A DNA stretch of 35,295 nt from Chloroflexota bacterium. GTDB taxonomy: Bacteria > Chloroflexota > Anaerolineae > Epilineales > SHYO01. Below, in pieces: positions 9,872-19,139 of this stretch. Below the pieces are notes generated by a model that worked only from the letters and a program-made list of their open reading frames with translations, ran no database searches and had not been told where the DNA came from. Positions within the stretch are counted from its first letter, which is position 1. Each line of letters begins with the position of its first letter. The position numbers and the translations under genes are program-made. The stretch lies in contig SHYO01000027.1 of the NCBI GenBank assembly GCA_009692745.1, positions 1 to 35,295 of the forward strand, given 5' to 3'.

Positions 9872-10975
9872 ATGAAACGGTATATTACGTTAAGTGGGGT
9901 AGGGGCGATTCTGGTATTGGTATTATTTGCGGTTTATCGCGGGGTAGATTCAACAAAAACCCCTATAGTCACGCCGGCTGCGCCACCCCTGGCTGCGGAG
10001 CTGGTCCTTTACGATTGGAAGGAAAATATGCCCCAAGCGGTGCTGGACGCCTTCACCCAGGAGTACGGCGTCAAAGTGAATTATCTGACGTACGAGGCGC
10101 AGCCAGAGGCTATCGATAATATGCGGGCTGGCCAAACGTACGATGTCGTGGTTATCGACAGCCGCTTCATTCCTATGCTGGCCAAGGCCGGTCTGCTGGC
10201 CGCTCTCCACAAAAACAACATCCCCAACCTGAGAAATATCTCGGCCAACTTTCGGGAACTGGCTTACGATCCGGACAACCGCTATAGTGTGCCCTACAAC
10301 TGGGGCACCACCGGCCTGGTGGTTCGCAGCGATCTGGTGGCCGAGCCGGTGACCCGCTGGGCTGATCTGTGGGATTCGCGCTACGCTGGCCGCACCGGAA
10401 TTTGGGCCGGGCAGGATCGGGAAATGATTGGCCTGACTCTCAAATCGTTGGGGTACTCGGCCAATTCTATGAAGCCTGGGGAATTGGAGAGGGCGTTACA
10501 ACGCTTGCTCGAGCTTAAGCGGGACGTGGTTTTTTTGGGGGACTATGATCCCGCCAGTTCCGCTGACGTGCTAGCCAGCGGCGGGGTCGTCATCGCGATG
10601 GGGTATGCCTCCGATCTATTGCTGGGGCGCGAAAAGAACCCGGCCATTACTTACGTTCTGCCGCAGGAGGGCGCATTGATGTGGAACGACACTTTTGTGA
10701 TCCTGGCCAACAGCCGCAACCAATACACGGCCGAGTTGTTTCTCAACTTCCTCATGCGGCCGGACATTAATGCCCAAATCGCCAATGAAAATCACTACGC
10801 CACCCCCAATGAGGCGGCGCTCCCCTTCATCGATCCCGCAATCCTGAATAACCCGGTGATCTTCCCGCCGAACGATAGTCTGGTTAAAGCCGAGCTTATT
10901 CTGCCCCTGGACGAGGCCGGACAGAAATTGTATGCCGATATATGGCGGCGCTTTACAGGTTCATCAACACCTTAG
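9872..10975 (+). CDS. PotD-like (spermidine/putrescine-type) extracellular solute-binding protein
   Basis: 367 aa; N-terminal hydrophobic segment; 'ELVLYDWKENMPQAVLDAFTQEYGVKVNYLTYE', 'YSVPYNWGTTGLVVRSDLV', 'WNDTFVILANSRNQYTAELFLNFLMRPDINAQIANENHYATPNEAA' are typical of the PotD/PotF family. Confidence 0.9.
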   Translation: MKRYITLSGVGAILVLVLFAVYRGVDSTKTPIVTPAAPPLAAELVLYDWKENMPQAVLDAFTQEYGVKVNYLTYEAQPEAIDNMRAGQTYDVVVIDSRFIPMLAKAGLLAALHKNNIPNLRNISANFRELAYDPDNRYSVPYNWGTTGLVVRSDLVAEPVTRWADLWDSRYAGRTGIWAGQDREMIGLTLKSLGYSANSMKPGELERALQRLLELKRDVVFLGDYDPASSADVLASGGVVIAMGYASDLLLGREKNPAITYVLPQEGALMWNDTFVILANSRNQYTAELFLNFLMRPDINAQIANENHYATPNEAALPFIDPAILNNPVIFPPNDSLVKAELILPLDEAGQKLYADIWRRFTGSSTP

Positions 10976-13900
10976 ATGGCGGCGTCAGAACGCGTCCATT
11001 ACCTGAGTAAGACCCTCGGGCGAATGCTGGACTATAGCCTGGGCAGACAAGTCATGACTCTGCTGGGCCTGGCCTTGTTGCTGGTCCTGATAGGCTTCAC
11101 GGCCAGCGCAACCTATTTTGTCCATGTCACTGAGGAAATAGCCTGGCAAGGCCGCCAGGGCGAAGCCGCCCGGAACGCTGCCGGAACAATGGCCGCCGTC
11201 ATCTCCCGCGCCCGGGATACCCTGGGAATCGTGGCCCTCCTCAATGCCGACGAATTGAAATCGAATCGGGAAGAGTTGGCCCATTTGCTTGAGCAGAATC
11301 CGACTTTGGAAGAAGTGGTTCGCCTGGATGGCAATGGCCAGATGTTTGTCAACGCTCATCGCCATCGTGCGGTGCTGGCGGAGCTGATCACCATTCCACA
11401 ATCGCGCTGGTTCCTGGATGCCAGGAGCGGCCGGCCCTATCTCGGCCCGGTCCAGTTGTCTTTTAATGAGCAACCCTATGTGCTGATGGCGATCCCAACG
11501 GCGGATGGCGGGGTGGCGGCAGCGCGGGTGCAAATCAATGTGCTGTGGCAGTCCGTCGCCGACATCCGGTTTGGCGTGAGCGGGCGGGCGTATGTTGTCG
11601 CTCGAGAGGGCGACATCGTAGCCCACACGAATACAGAGGTGGTGCTCGCCGGTATCAACATCGCCGGGCGGCCCGAACTGCAAGCCCTGTTAGCCGCCCC
11701 CAACGCCGAATGGCACGGCGAGTACACAAATTTCCAGGGAATCCGGGTCGTGGGGGCGACCGCCCCGGTTCCCAACACCGGCTGGATAGCCATTACCGAA
11801 CTGCCCGAGACCGAGGCCTTTGCCGCCAGCCGGGTAGCCCTGCTGATGCTCGGCGGCGGGTTACTGATTTTCATGGCGGTGACGATGTTGAGCGTCGCCC
11901 GATTGGTTGAGCGTTTGGTTGTCGCGCCCATGGGGCAGTTGCGCGACGGGGCCATTCGCATCGGCCAGGGCGATCTAAACCACCGCATCCGCCTTATCCG
12001 CCAGGATGAAATCGGCCAGTTAGCCCAGGCCTTTGACGAGATGGCCGGCCACCTGGACGAGCGCAACCGGCAAGTGGCGGCGCAGACTGCGGCCCTGGTA
12101 ATCAGCGAAGCGCGCTACCGGGCCATTGTCGAAGATCAGACCGAGCTGATCTGCCGCTTCAAACCGGACAACACGCTCACGTTCGTCAATGAAGCCTACT
12201 GCCGTTATTTCGGGCGGACGCGCGAAGCGCTGCTGGGGAATAGCTTTGTGCCCCTCATCCCGGCGGAGGATCAGCCGATGGTGATAGCACACATGGCGTC
12301 CCTGGGGCCGCAGAATCCGGTGACGGAGATGGAACATCGGGTGGTACGATCGGACGGCGCTGTTCGCTGGCAGCATTGGACGGATCGCGCGATCCTGGAC
12401 GCTGTTGAAGGGCAGATCGAGGAGATTCAAGCCGTCGGGCAGGATATCACTGAACGCCGAGCGGCGGAAACGGCTCTGCGAGCCAGCGAGGCAAGTCTAC
12501 GGCGGATCACGGACAATATGTTCGACGTGATCAGCCAGATCGACACGGCGGGCGTCATCCAGTATGCCAGCCCATCCCACAAGTGGATACTGGGCATTGA
12601 GCCGGAAGAGGCCATTGGCCAGTTCATCTTTGAACGCCTGCATCCGGACGATATGACCGGGGCCCTGGAGGCGTTTGCTGAAGCACTCAACAGCGGCGAT
12701 ACCCGCAAGACAGTGACCTTTCGCTATCGTCATGCTGATGGTCACTACGTGTGGCTGGAAGCTGCCGGGAACATGATTGTCGATTCGCAGGGCGTGATGT
12801 CGAGCGTTATCCTGAGCAGTCGGGATATTACCGCCCGCAGGCAAATGGAGAGCGCGCTCCGCGAGAGTGAAAACCTCTACCGGCTGCTGGCGGAGAATGC
12901 CACCGACCTGATCTGGATGCGCGACATGAATTTGCGCCTGACCTATATCAGCCCTTCCGTTTATAAGTTGCGTGGCGTTACGGCAGAAGCGGCGCTGACT
13001 CAGGGACTCACAGAAATTCTCACCCCGGAGTCGACTGAAGCGGCGCTGAACTTCTTCGCCAGCATGCTGGTCGCAGCGCAATCCGCCTTGCCCGACAACC
13101 TCCGGAGCCAGTCACGCCGGCTCGAATCGGAACTGCTCCGCCAAGATGGCTCGACGGTCTGGACTGAGTCGGTGATGACTTTCCTGTTGGACGAGCAGGG
13201 CCAGCCCAGCCAGATCCAGGGGGTCACGCGTGACATCTCTGAGCGGCGGCACGCCGCCGAGGAATTGCGCCGCCTGAATCTGGAGCTTGAGGATCGAGTC
13301 TTGCAGCGCACGGCCGATCTCATGCGCGTGAACGAAGAGTTGACGGCGGAGGTCGCCGAACGCCAAAGGGCGGAAGCCGCCCTGCGCGAGAGCGAGGCGC
13401 GCCTGCGCCGGGTCACCGATAACATGCTGGACATGATCGCCCAAACGGATGAGCAGGGCTGCTATGTGTACGTCAGCCCCTCTCACAAACCGATCTTGGG
13501 CTACGAGCCGCAAGAATTATTGGGCCGACCCATACTGGAAACCATCCACCCCGACGATGCGGCACTGGCGTACGCAACGGCAACGACGGCGTTCAATGCT
13601 GCTGCGCCGGCACGGATGGAATTGCGCTTTCGGCACGCTAGCGGGCGCTACATCTGGCTCGAGTCGGTTGGCAACCCCTTGTTTGACGATCAGGGTCACG
13701 TGGTTGGCTCGATTATCGGCAGCCGCGATGTCACCGCGCGCAAAGCCGCCGAGGCGCAATTGGTACAACTGAGACAGGCCGTGGATAATTCCAGCGAGGC
13801 CATTTTCATGACCGATCGGGAGGGTGTGATCATCTTCATGAATCCGGCCTTCACTCGGCTCTACGGTTACCCTGCGGCGGAGATCATTAACCAGGCGACG

Positions 13901-14764
13901 CCGCGCATCTTAAAGAGCGAGGTCCAAGGGCAGAGCACTTATGAGGATCTGTGGCAGACCATCCTGAGTAAAAAAGTGGTGGTTGGCGAAATGGTCAACC
14001 GGGCCAAGGATGGCCGGCTGTTGACCATTGAATCAACAGTAAACCCTATCGTGGATGAACGCCAGGTCATCACCGGTTTCCTGGCCATCCAGCGAGACAT
14101 CAGCCAGCGCAAGCAGACCGAGGAACAGATCAAAACCTCGCTGCGCGAGAAAGAAGTGCTGCTGAAGGAAATCCACCACCGGGTGAAGAACAACCTGCAG
14201 ATCATCTCCAGCCTGCTGCATCTGCAATCCAACACGACCAGGGACCCTCAAACGTTGGAGTTATTGCGCGACAGCCAAAATCGGGTCAGGTCCATGGCCC
14301 TGGTACATGAGAAGCTCTACCGCTCCCCCGACCTGGCCCAGATCAGCTTAGCCGAGTACGCGCAGAGCCTGGCCGCCCAGCTATTCCGGACGTATTCAAC
14401 GGCGGCCGGGGCGGTGGTGCTGCAGGTGAAGGTTGAGGACATCTGGCTGGATGCGGAGGCGGCAGTCCCGTGCGGCTTGATCATCAATGAATTGGTGTCC
14501 AACGCTCTGAAGCATGCCTTTCCGGACGGGCGAGAGGGCGAAATCGGCCTGATTGTCCGCAACGGGACTGGCGACCGCATCGTTATGCAAATCAGCGACA
14601 CCGGCGTTGGTTTTCCGCCGGGCTTCGATTTCCGCACCTCGCCCTCGCTGGGCCTGAAACTGGTCAACACGCTGGTAGACCAGCTTGGCGGAACATTGGA
14701 GTTGGAGCGCGGTGCGGGAACGATCTTCCAAATCGAATTCACCAATCCGGCGCGCTACGGTTAA
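10976..14764 (+). CDS. Membrane sensor histidine kinase: Cache-like sensor, HAMP, multiple PAS/PAC, HisKA_2, HATPase
   Basis: Starts directly after the previous stop (TAG|ATG). Two TM segments bracket a sensor domain, then HAMP, several PAS repeats, 'LLKEIHHRVKNNLQIISSLLHLQS' (HisKA_2), 'LIINELVSNALKHAFP' and 'ISDTGVGFP' (HATPase). Confidence 0.92.
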   Translation: MAASERVHYLSKTLGRMLDYSLGRQVMTLLGLALLLVLIGFTASATYFVHVTEEIAWQGRQGEAARNAAGTMAAVISRARDTLGIVALLNADELKSNREELAHLLEQNPTLEEVVRLDGNGQMFVNAHRHRAVLAELITIPQSRWFLDARSGRPYLGPVQLSFNEQPYVLMAIPTADGGVAAARVQINVLWQSVADIRFGVSGRAYVVAREGDIVAHTNTEVVLAGINIAGRPELQALLAAPNAEWHGEYTNFQGIRVVGATAPVPNTGWIAITELPETEAFAASRVALLMLGGGLLIFMAVTMLSVARLVERLVVAPMGQLRDGAIRIGQGDLNHRIRLIRQDEIGQLAQAFDEMAGHLDERNRQVAAQTAALVISEARYRAIVEDQTELICRFKPDNTLTFVNEAYCRYFGRTREALLGNSFVPLIPAEDQPMVIAHMASLGPQNPVTEMEHRVVRSDGAVRWQHWTDRAILDAVEGQIEEIQAVGQDITERRAAETALRASEASLRRITDNMFDVISQIDTAGVIQYASPSHKWILGIEPEEAIGQFIFERLHPDDMTGALEAFAEALNSGDTRKTVTFRYRHADGHYVWLEAAGNMIVDSQGVMSSVILSSRDITARRQMESALRESENLYRLLAENATDLIWMRDMNLRLTYISPSVYKLRGVTAEAALTQGLTEILTPESTEAALNFFASMLVAAQSALPDNLRSQSRRLESELLRQDGSTVWTESVMTFLLDEQGQPSQIQGVTRDISERRHAAEELRRLNLELEDRVLQRTADLMRVNEELTAEVAERQRAEAALRESEARLRRVTDNMLDMIAQTDEQGCYVYVSPSHKPILGYEPQELLGRPILETIHPDDAALAYATATTAFNAAAPARMELRFRHASGRYIWLESVGNPLFDDQGHVVGSIIGSRDVTARKAAEAQLVQLRQAVDNSSEAIFMTDREGVIIFMNPAFTRLYGYPAAEIINQATPRILKSEVQGQSTYEDLWQTILSKKVVVGEMVNRAKDGRLLTIESTVNPIVDERQVITGFLAIQRDISQRKQTEEQIKTSLREKEVLLKEIHHRVKNNLQIISSLLHLQSNTTRDPQTLELLRDSQNRVRSMALVHEKLYRSPDLAQISLAEYAQSLAAQLFRTYSTAAGAVVLQVKVEDIWLDAEAAVPCGLIINELVSNALKHAFPDGREGEIGLIVRNGTGDRIVMQISDTGVGFPPGFDFRTSPSLGLKLVNTLVDQLGGTLELERGAGTIFQIEFTNPARYG

Positions 14765-14828
14765 AGCAACCGAAATATGTTCAGGCGGCATCAACGATAG
14801 TTGGACCTGAGAGAAAAAGAGGTCAACA

Positions 14829-16934
14829 GTGGCAAACGCCCGCATTATGATTGTCGAGGATCAAAATATCATCGCCATGGATTTGGAGAGCCGCTTGACC
14901 AGTCTGGGATACCTGATCCCGGCGACGGTGGCTTATGGCGAAGAAGCCATCACCCGGGCGGGCGAGCTCATGCCCGACCTGGTGCTGATGGATATTATGT
15001 TGAAAGGGGCAATAGATGGAGTGCAGGCTGCCGACCAGATCCGCCAGCAATTCGGCCTGCCCATCATCTACCTCACCGCCCATTCCGACAACCGGACGCT
15101 AGAGCGAGCCAGGCTCACGGAGCCTTACGGTTACATCCTCAAGCCATTTGAAGACCGGGAATTGCATCTTACGATCGAGATAGCGCTGTACAAGCACCAG
15201 ATGGAGAAGCAGCTCAGGGAACATGAACGCTGGCTGGCCGCTGTGCTCAAGGGAATGGGTGATGGCGTCATCGCCGCTGATGTGCAGGGCAATATTCAAT
15301 TCGTCAACCCCGCCGCCGAAGCCATGACCGGCTGGTCCCATGCGGAGGCCCAGGGACGGTCGGTGGCTGAGATATTCAACGTCGTGCATGCCCACACTCG
15401 TGCTCGCATCGATAACCCAATCCACCAGGCTCTCGAGCGGCAAGAGGTGACCCGGCTGCCGGAGCAGGCGCTCCTGATCGCCCGCGACGGGCGCGAAATC
15501 CCGGTGGACGACAGCGCCGCCCCTATCCGTAGCCAAGAAGGGCTCCTCACTGGCGCCGTGCTGATATTCCGAGACGTTACCGAGCGCAAACGCGCCGAAG
15601 AGCAACTGCGTCACCTGGCCTATCACGACACCCTGACGGGATTGCCCAACCGGTCCCTCTTCCAAATCCTGGTCGGCCGGTCGCTGGCGGATGCCCAGCG
15701 CCACGAGCGGCTCGGCGCTATCCTATTCCTGGACCTGGATCGCTTCAAGAACATCAACGACACCCTGGGCCACGCCACAGGCGACCAGTTGTTAAAAGCA
15801 GTCGCTGCGCGTCTCACCGGCGTCCTGCGTCAGAACGACACGGTCGCCCGTATCGGTGGTGATGAGTTCACCATCCTCATCGAAGAAATCGAACAGCCAC
15901 AGGATGCCACACTCGTAGCTGAGAAACTACTGAACACGCTGGCCGAGCCGTTTGACCTGGCCGGGCAAGAGCTGTTTGTGAGCGCCAGCATCGGCATCGG
16001 GATTTTTCCTACCGACGGGCAAAACCTCGATGTCCTGCTGAGAAACGCCGACACGGCCCTGTATCGCACCAAAGAGCAGGGCCGGAACGGCTACACCTTC
16101 TACCAGCCCGAGATGAACGCTACCGCGCTGACCCGACTCGCTCTGGAGAACGACCTGCAGCGGGCATTGCAGCGCGGGGAATTCGTTCTCTATTATCAGC
16201 CCAAGGTGACCCTCGATACCGGGCGTATTCTCAGCGCCGAGGCGCTGTTGCACTGGCAGCACCCGGAGTTGGGCCTGACCCCACCCGAACAGTTTCTGAG
16301 CATCGCCGAAGATACCGGCCTGATCCTACCGATCGGCGAATGGGTGCTGCGCACGGCTTGCCGCCAAGCCAAAGCCTGGCAGGCGGCCGGCCTGGCCCCA
16401 TTGCGCGTCGCCGTGAACTTTTCGAACCGCGAGTTCCGGCGGCCAGATATGGTGGCCCTGATTGAGAAAATACTGGCTGAGACGGGCCTGCCGGCCAGCG
16501 CGTTGGAAGTGGAGTTCCTTGAAACCGTTGTTATGAAGGATCGGGACAATTCGATGGCCAAGTTGCAGGCGCTCCGGCAGATAGGAGTGTTTGTATCAAT
16601 TGACGACTTTGGCATCGGGTATTCATCTTTAGAATACATTCGTCAGTTCCAAATTGACGGGCTTAAGATTGACCATTCCTTCGTCAGCCGGGCTCACGCA
16701 GACAAAAGGGACGAAGCGGTCGTGAGAGCGATCGTTGCCCTGGCGCACAACTTAAGTATCCGGGTAACGGCGGAAGGAGTGGAAACGCTAGAGCAGTACG
16801 AGTTCATGAAGACCTGCCTATGCGATGAAGCGCAGGGTTTCTATTTTGGTCATCCCATGGCGCCGGACGTATTTATGCGCTTCATGAAAAAGGGCAGCGG
16901 AATGTTGAACACGAACTCAGGCGCCAGACCCTAA
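14829..16934 (+). CDS. Response regulator REC-PAS-GGDEF-EAL (c-di-GMP synthesis/hydrolysis)
   Basis: REC (MIVEDQNIIAMDL, LVLMDIML, LTAHSDN, ILKPF), PAS, RIGGDEF with upstream RQND (RxxD I-site), EAL domain (SAEALLHW, DDFGIGYSSL, LKIDHSFV, AEGVETLEQ). Confidence 0.93.
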   Translation: MANARIMIVEDQNIIAMDLESRLTSLGYLIPATVAYGEEAITRAGELMPDLVLMDIMLKGAIDGVQAADQIRQQFGLPIIYLTAHSDNRTLERARLTEPYGYILKPFEDRELHLTIEIALYKHQMEKQLREHERWLAAVLKGMGDGVIAADVQGNIQFVNPAAEAMTGWSHAEAQGRSVAEIFNVVHAHTRARIDNPIHQALERQEVTRLPEQALLIARDGREIPVDDSAAPIRSQEGLLTGAVLIFRDVTERKRAEEQLRHLAYHDTLTGLPNRSLFQILVGRSLADAQRHERLGAILFLDLDRFKNINDTLGHATGDQLLKAVAARLTGVLRQNDTVARIGGDEFTILIEEIEQPQDATLVAEKLLNTLAEPFDLAGQELFVSASIGIGIFPTDGQNLDVLLRNADTALYRTKEQGRNGYTFYQPEMNATALTRLALENDLQRALQRGEFVLYYQPKVTLDTGRILSAEALLHWQHPELGLTPPEQFLSIAEDTGLILPIGEWVLRTACRQAKAWQAAGLAPLRVAVNFSNREFRRPDMVALIEKILAETGLPASALEVEFLETVVMKDRDNSMAKLQALRQIGVFVSIDDFGIGYSSLEYIRQFQIDGLKIDHSFVSRAHADKRDEAVVRAIVALAHNLSIRVTAEGVETLEQYEFMKTCLCDEAQGFYFGHPMAPDVFMRFMKKGSGMLNTNSGARP

Positions 16935-16939
16935 TCCGT

Positions 16940-16955
16940 GCTGAGAATACTCAGC
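16940..16955. repeat. Palindrome-like GCTGAGAATACTCAGC
   Basis: Starts 6 bp after the stop of the GGDEF-EAL gene; same motif family as 1304, 17222 and 17238. Confidence 0.6.
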
Positions 16956-17050
16956 CGATACCAACAGAACCCCACCCCGTCAGCTACGCCAACTTCACTT
17001 CCTGTATCATCCTGTACCCAGGGGGCGACCTCCTATTAAACCTTCCGTAG

Positions 17051-17076
17051 GTGCGGTTTTCAACCGCACGTTTTTT
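17051..17076 (+). terminator. Rho-independent terminator of the c-di-GMP operon
   Basis: Perfect 8-bp stem GTGCGGTT / AACCGCAC, loop TTC, followed by G and six T. Confidence 0.8.
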
Positions 17077-17221
17077 CAAAGCAGTAGGTGCGATCTCGGC
17101 TGTCCAGAAGACAGCATGCCGCACATTTTCCAGGTGTGCCAAAGACGTGCAGCCGGAGGCAGATCTTAAAACAAGCACCTACAATTAGTTTCTTAACTCC
17201 AGGGCTCTATCACAGCAGCCG

Positions 17222-17253
17222 GCTGAGTATACTCAGCGCTGAGTTTACTCAGT
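17222..17253. repeat. Two adjacent palindromes GCTGAGTATACTCAGC + GCTGAGTTTACTCAGT
   Basis: First 16-mer is a perfect palindrome, second imperfect; the second overlaps the stop codon of the 17249-19009 CDS. Confidence 0.75.
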
Positions 17254-19009
17254 ATAGCTCCTTGACGCGCTCGTGTACCGCCTCGGTCAGCCCTGGGTGG
17301 AATTGCAACTTGCCATCAGCACCTACCGCGCTGCTATCGAACATGGACGCCGTTTCGTACATGGTGTAGCCGGCCAGCTTGCCGGGGTGTTCTGAACTCC
17401 AGCGATAGCTATACTCAATCTGATCGGCCAGGGTCTTGCCATCTTTCTCGCTCAACCCCACCGGCTCGCTCAAGTGCGCCGGCACGCCGGCGACTGCCGC
17501 CTCTCCTATCACATCCAGCACGCCGGCGTCGTTGAGGAGGCGCTGCGCCATCCACGCCCGGCCAAACAGTGTCGTCTCGTCAGCCAGGCCCGAGCGCAGC
17601 CAGCGCCGCCAATGGAACGCGATGTTACCCGGCCGGGTGCGCACCCGTGACATCCCGGCGTCGGGCCGGAACGATTCCACTTCGATGTGAAGCTGTAGCG
17701 GCATGCCGGCGGCGGACAAACGCTCCTTGACCGCCCAGAGGAACTGATCATAGATATCGCCGCGCAGATCGCCCAACAGTGCCGGGTCATAGGGCTCCAC
17801 ATCGGGGTTGACACCATACCGCCGCTGGTACTCAGCCGAAATCGGCGCATTGAAGCCGTAGATCCCCGGCGTATTGGTCCAAGAACTGTGGCACGAGATA
17901 CGCACGTCCACGCCATCGACGCCGGCCAGGATACAGTCGCTGACCCAGCCCAGCCAGAAGTTCTGCACTTCGGGGTAGCCCTCACAGAGCGAGCCGGACA
18001 GGTATTTGTCGCGCCCTTTGGCGAAGGCGATTATGCCATCGCGTTCTGCAGAGGGCCGGGTGGGCGTGCCGCCAAAGACCGTCGTCTGGTTGCTCACATC
18101 CAGGCAGACCACGATATGGCCCAGGCCGCGGTCGTACTCCAAATCGCCGGTACGCAGATCCCGCTGCGACCGCCAGACCGCTCTGTGGCTGGCGACGACG
18201 ATCGGCAGCGGCTGGTCGCCGGAGCCATAGACGCGCACCATCTCGAGCGCCGTGTTGCAGAACATGCCGGCCTGATCCTCGAAGTTGGTGGTGATGGCGA
18301 TAAACGGGTCGAGCAGGTTCAGGCCGGCCAGGTTGAGGGTGCGCACCGGGTCACCCTGGCGCGTGACCAGATTGCCTTCCATGTCCACCACATCCTGTGG
18401 GCAGGTCTCGACCCCCTCACTGAAGCTGAACGGCACATCGCGCTGCTGGTAGCCGTTGTTATCGGCGCTGGTCCAGATTTCTAAATTCTCGGGCTTGATG
18501 CGGATCGGCGTCATGTCCTTCTGGCGCAGTTGTATGCGCGACACCGGCGCCTTGTCCAGGCCATCCGGCACATCCGCTGTGCGAGCGCGCACGCGCAGCT
18601 CCGGCCGCGCCTGCACCCAGGGATCGACGCGATAGACCCCGCCAATGCCCGGCAACCCGGTCTGCCCCTCCCGTTCCAACACCTCCTTGGGCGTAGCATG
18701 GCTGGTGCCGTTCTCATAGGGTTTGATCACGGCATAGAACTGCATGCCGCGTGCATGGGCCAGCCGGCAGCCCACTGCCATAGGGTCCCCGCCCATGGCT
18801 GCCAGGGTCTGGCGGGTGCCCGGCGACTTCGGCCAACCCATGAACCACTGCCATAGGTCGGCGCTGTAGTAGTTCCAGTAAACACGGCGCACACCCATCC
18901 ACTGCAGGCGATCCATCAGTTGCGCCAGCAGCCCTTCATTGAACCCAATTCGCGAGCAATCGTCTGGAAAATCGACCAGAGTTGAGAGCAGGAACCCACG
19001 GTCTTGCAC
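17249..19009 (-). CDS. Putative glycoside hydrolase-like (TIM-barrel) protein
   Basis: 586 aa from GTG at 19009 with GGAGAGA RBS; 'MGVRRVYWNYYSADLWQWFMG', 'GMQFYAVIKPYENG', 'WVSDCILAGVDGVDVRISCHSSW' resemble uncharacterised hydrolase-like barrels. Confidence 0.55.
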   Translation of the reverse strand: MQDRGFLLSTLVDFPDDCSRIGFNEGLLAQLMDRLQWMGVRRVYWNYYSADLWQWFMGWPKSPGTRQTLAAMGGDPMAVGCRLAHARGMQFYAVIKPYENGTSHATPKEVLEREGQTGLPGIGGVYRVDPWVQARPELRVRARTADVPDGLDKAPVSRIQLRQKDMTPIRIKPENLEIWTSADNNGYQQRDVPFSFSEGVETCPQDVVDMEGNLVTRQGDPVRTLNLAGLNLLDPFIAITTNFEDQAGMFCNTALEMVRVYGSGDQPLPIVVASHRAVWRSQRDLRTGDLEYDRGLGHIVVCLDVSNQTTVFGGTPTRPSAERDGIIAFAKGRDKYLSGSLCEGYPEVQNFWLGWVSDCILAGVDGVDVRISCHSSWTNTPGIYGFNAPISAEYQRRYGVNPDVEPYDPALLGDLRGDIYDQFLWAVKERLSAAGMPLQLHIEVESFRPDAGMSRVRTRPGNIAFHWRRWLRSGLADETTLFGRAWMAQRLLNDAGVLDVIGEAAVAGVPAHLSEPVGLSEKDGKTLADQIEYSYRWSSEHPGKLAGYTMYETASMFDSSAVGADGKLQFHPGLTEAVHERVKELY

Positions 19010-19139
19010 TTTGATCTCTCCTTTACCAAGATAATGCGGCTATTATGTAGATCATAAATCTGTGTCATCCTCCCTAACCCGGTTGGGCACAATCTGTGGA
19101 TCGCTCTTATGTTCTCTGCCGCGGCCGATACCGAATCAT

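Noticed and set aside
9694-10119. 141-aa + strand ORF after the riboswitch terminator
   Set aside because: Overlaps the PotD-like CDS in another frame and has no homology-like features; the region to 9872 is better read as leader.
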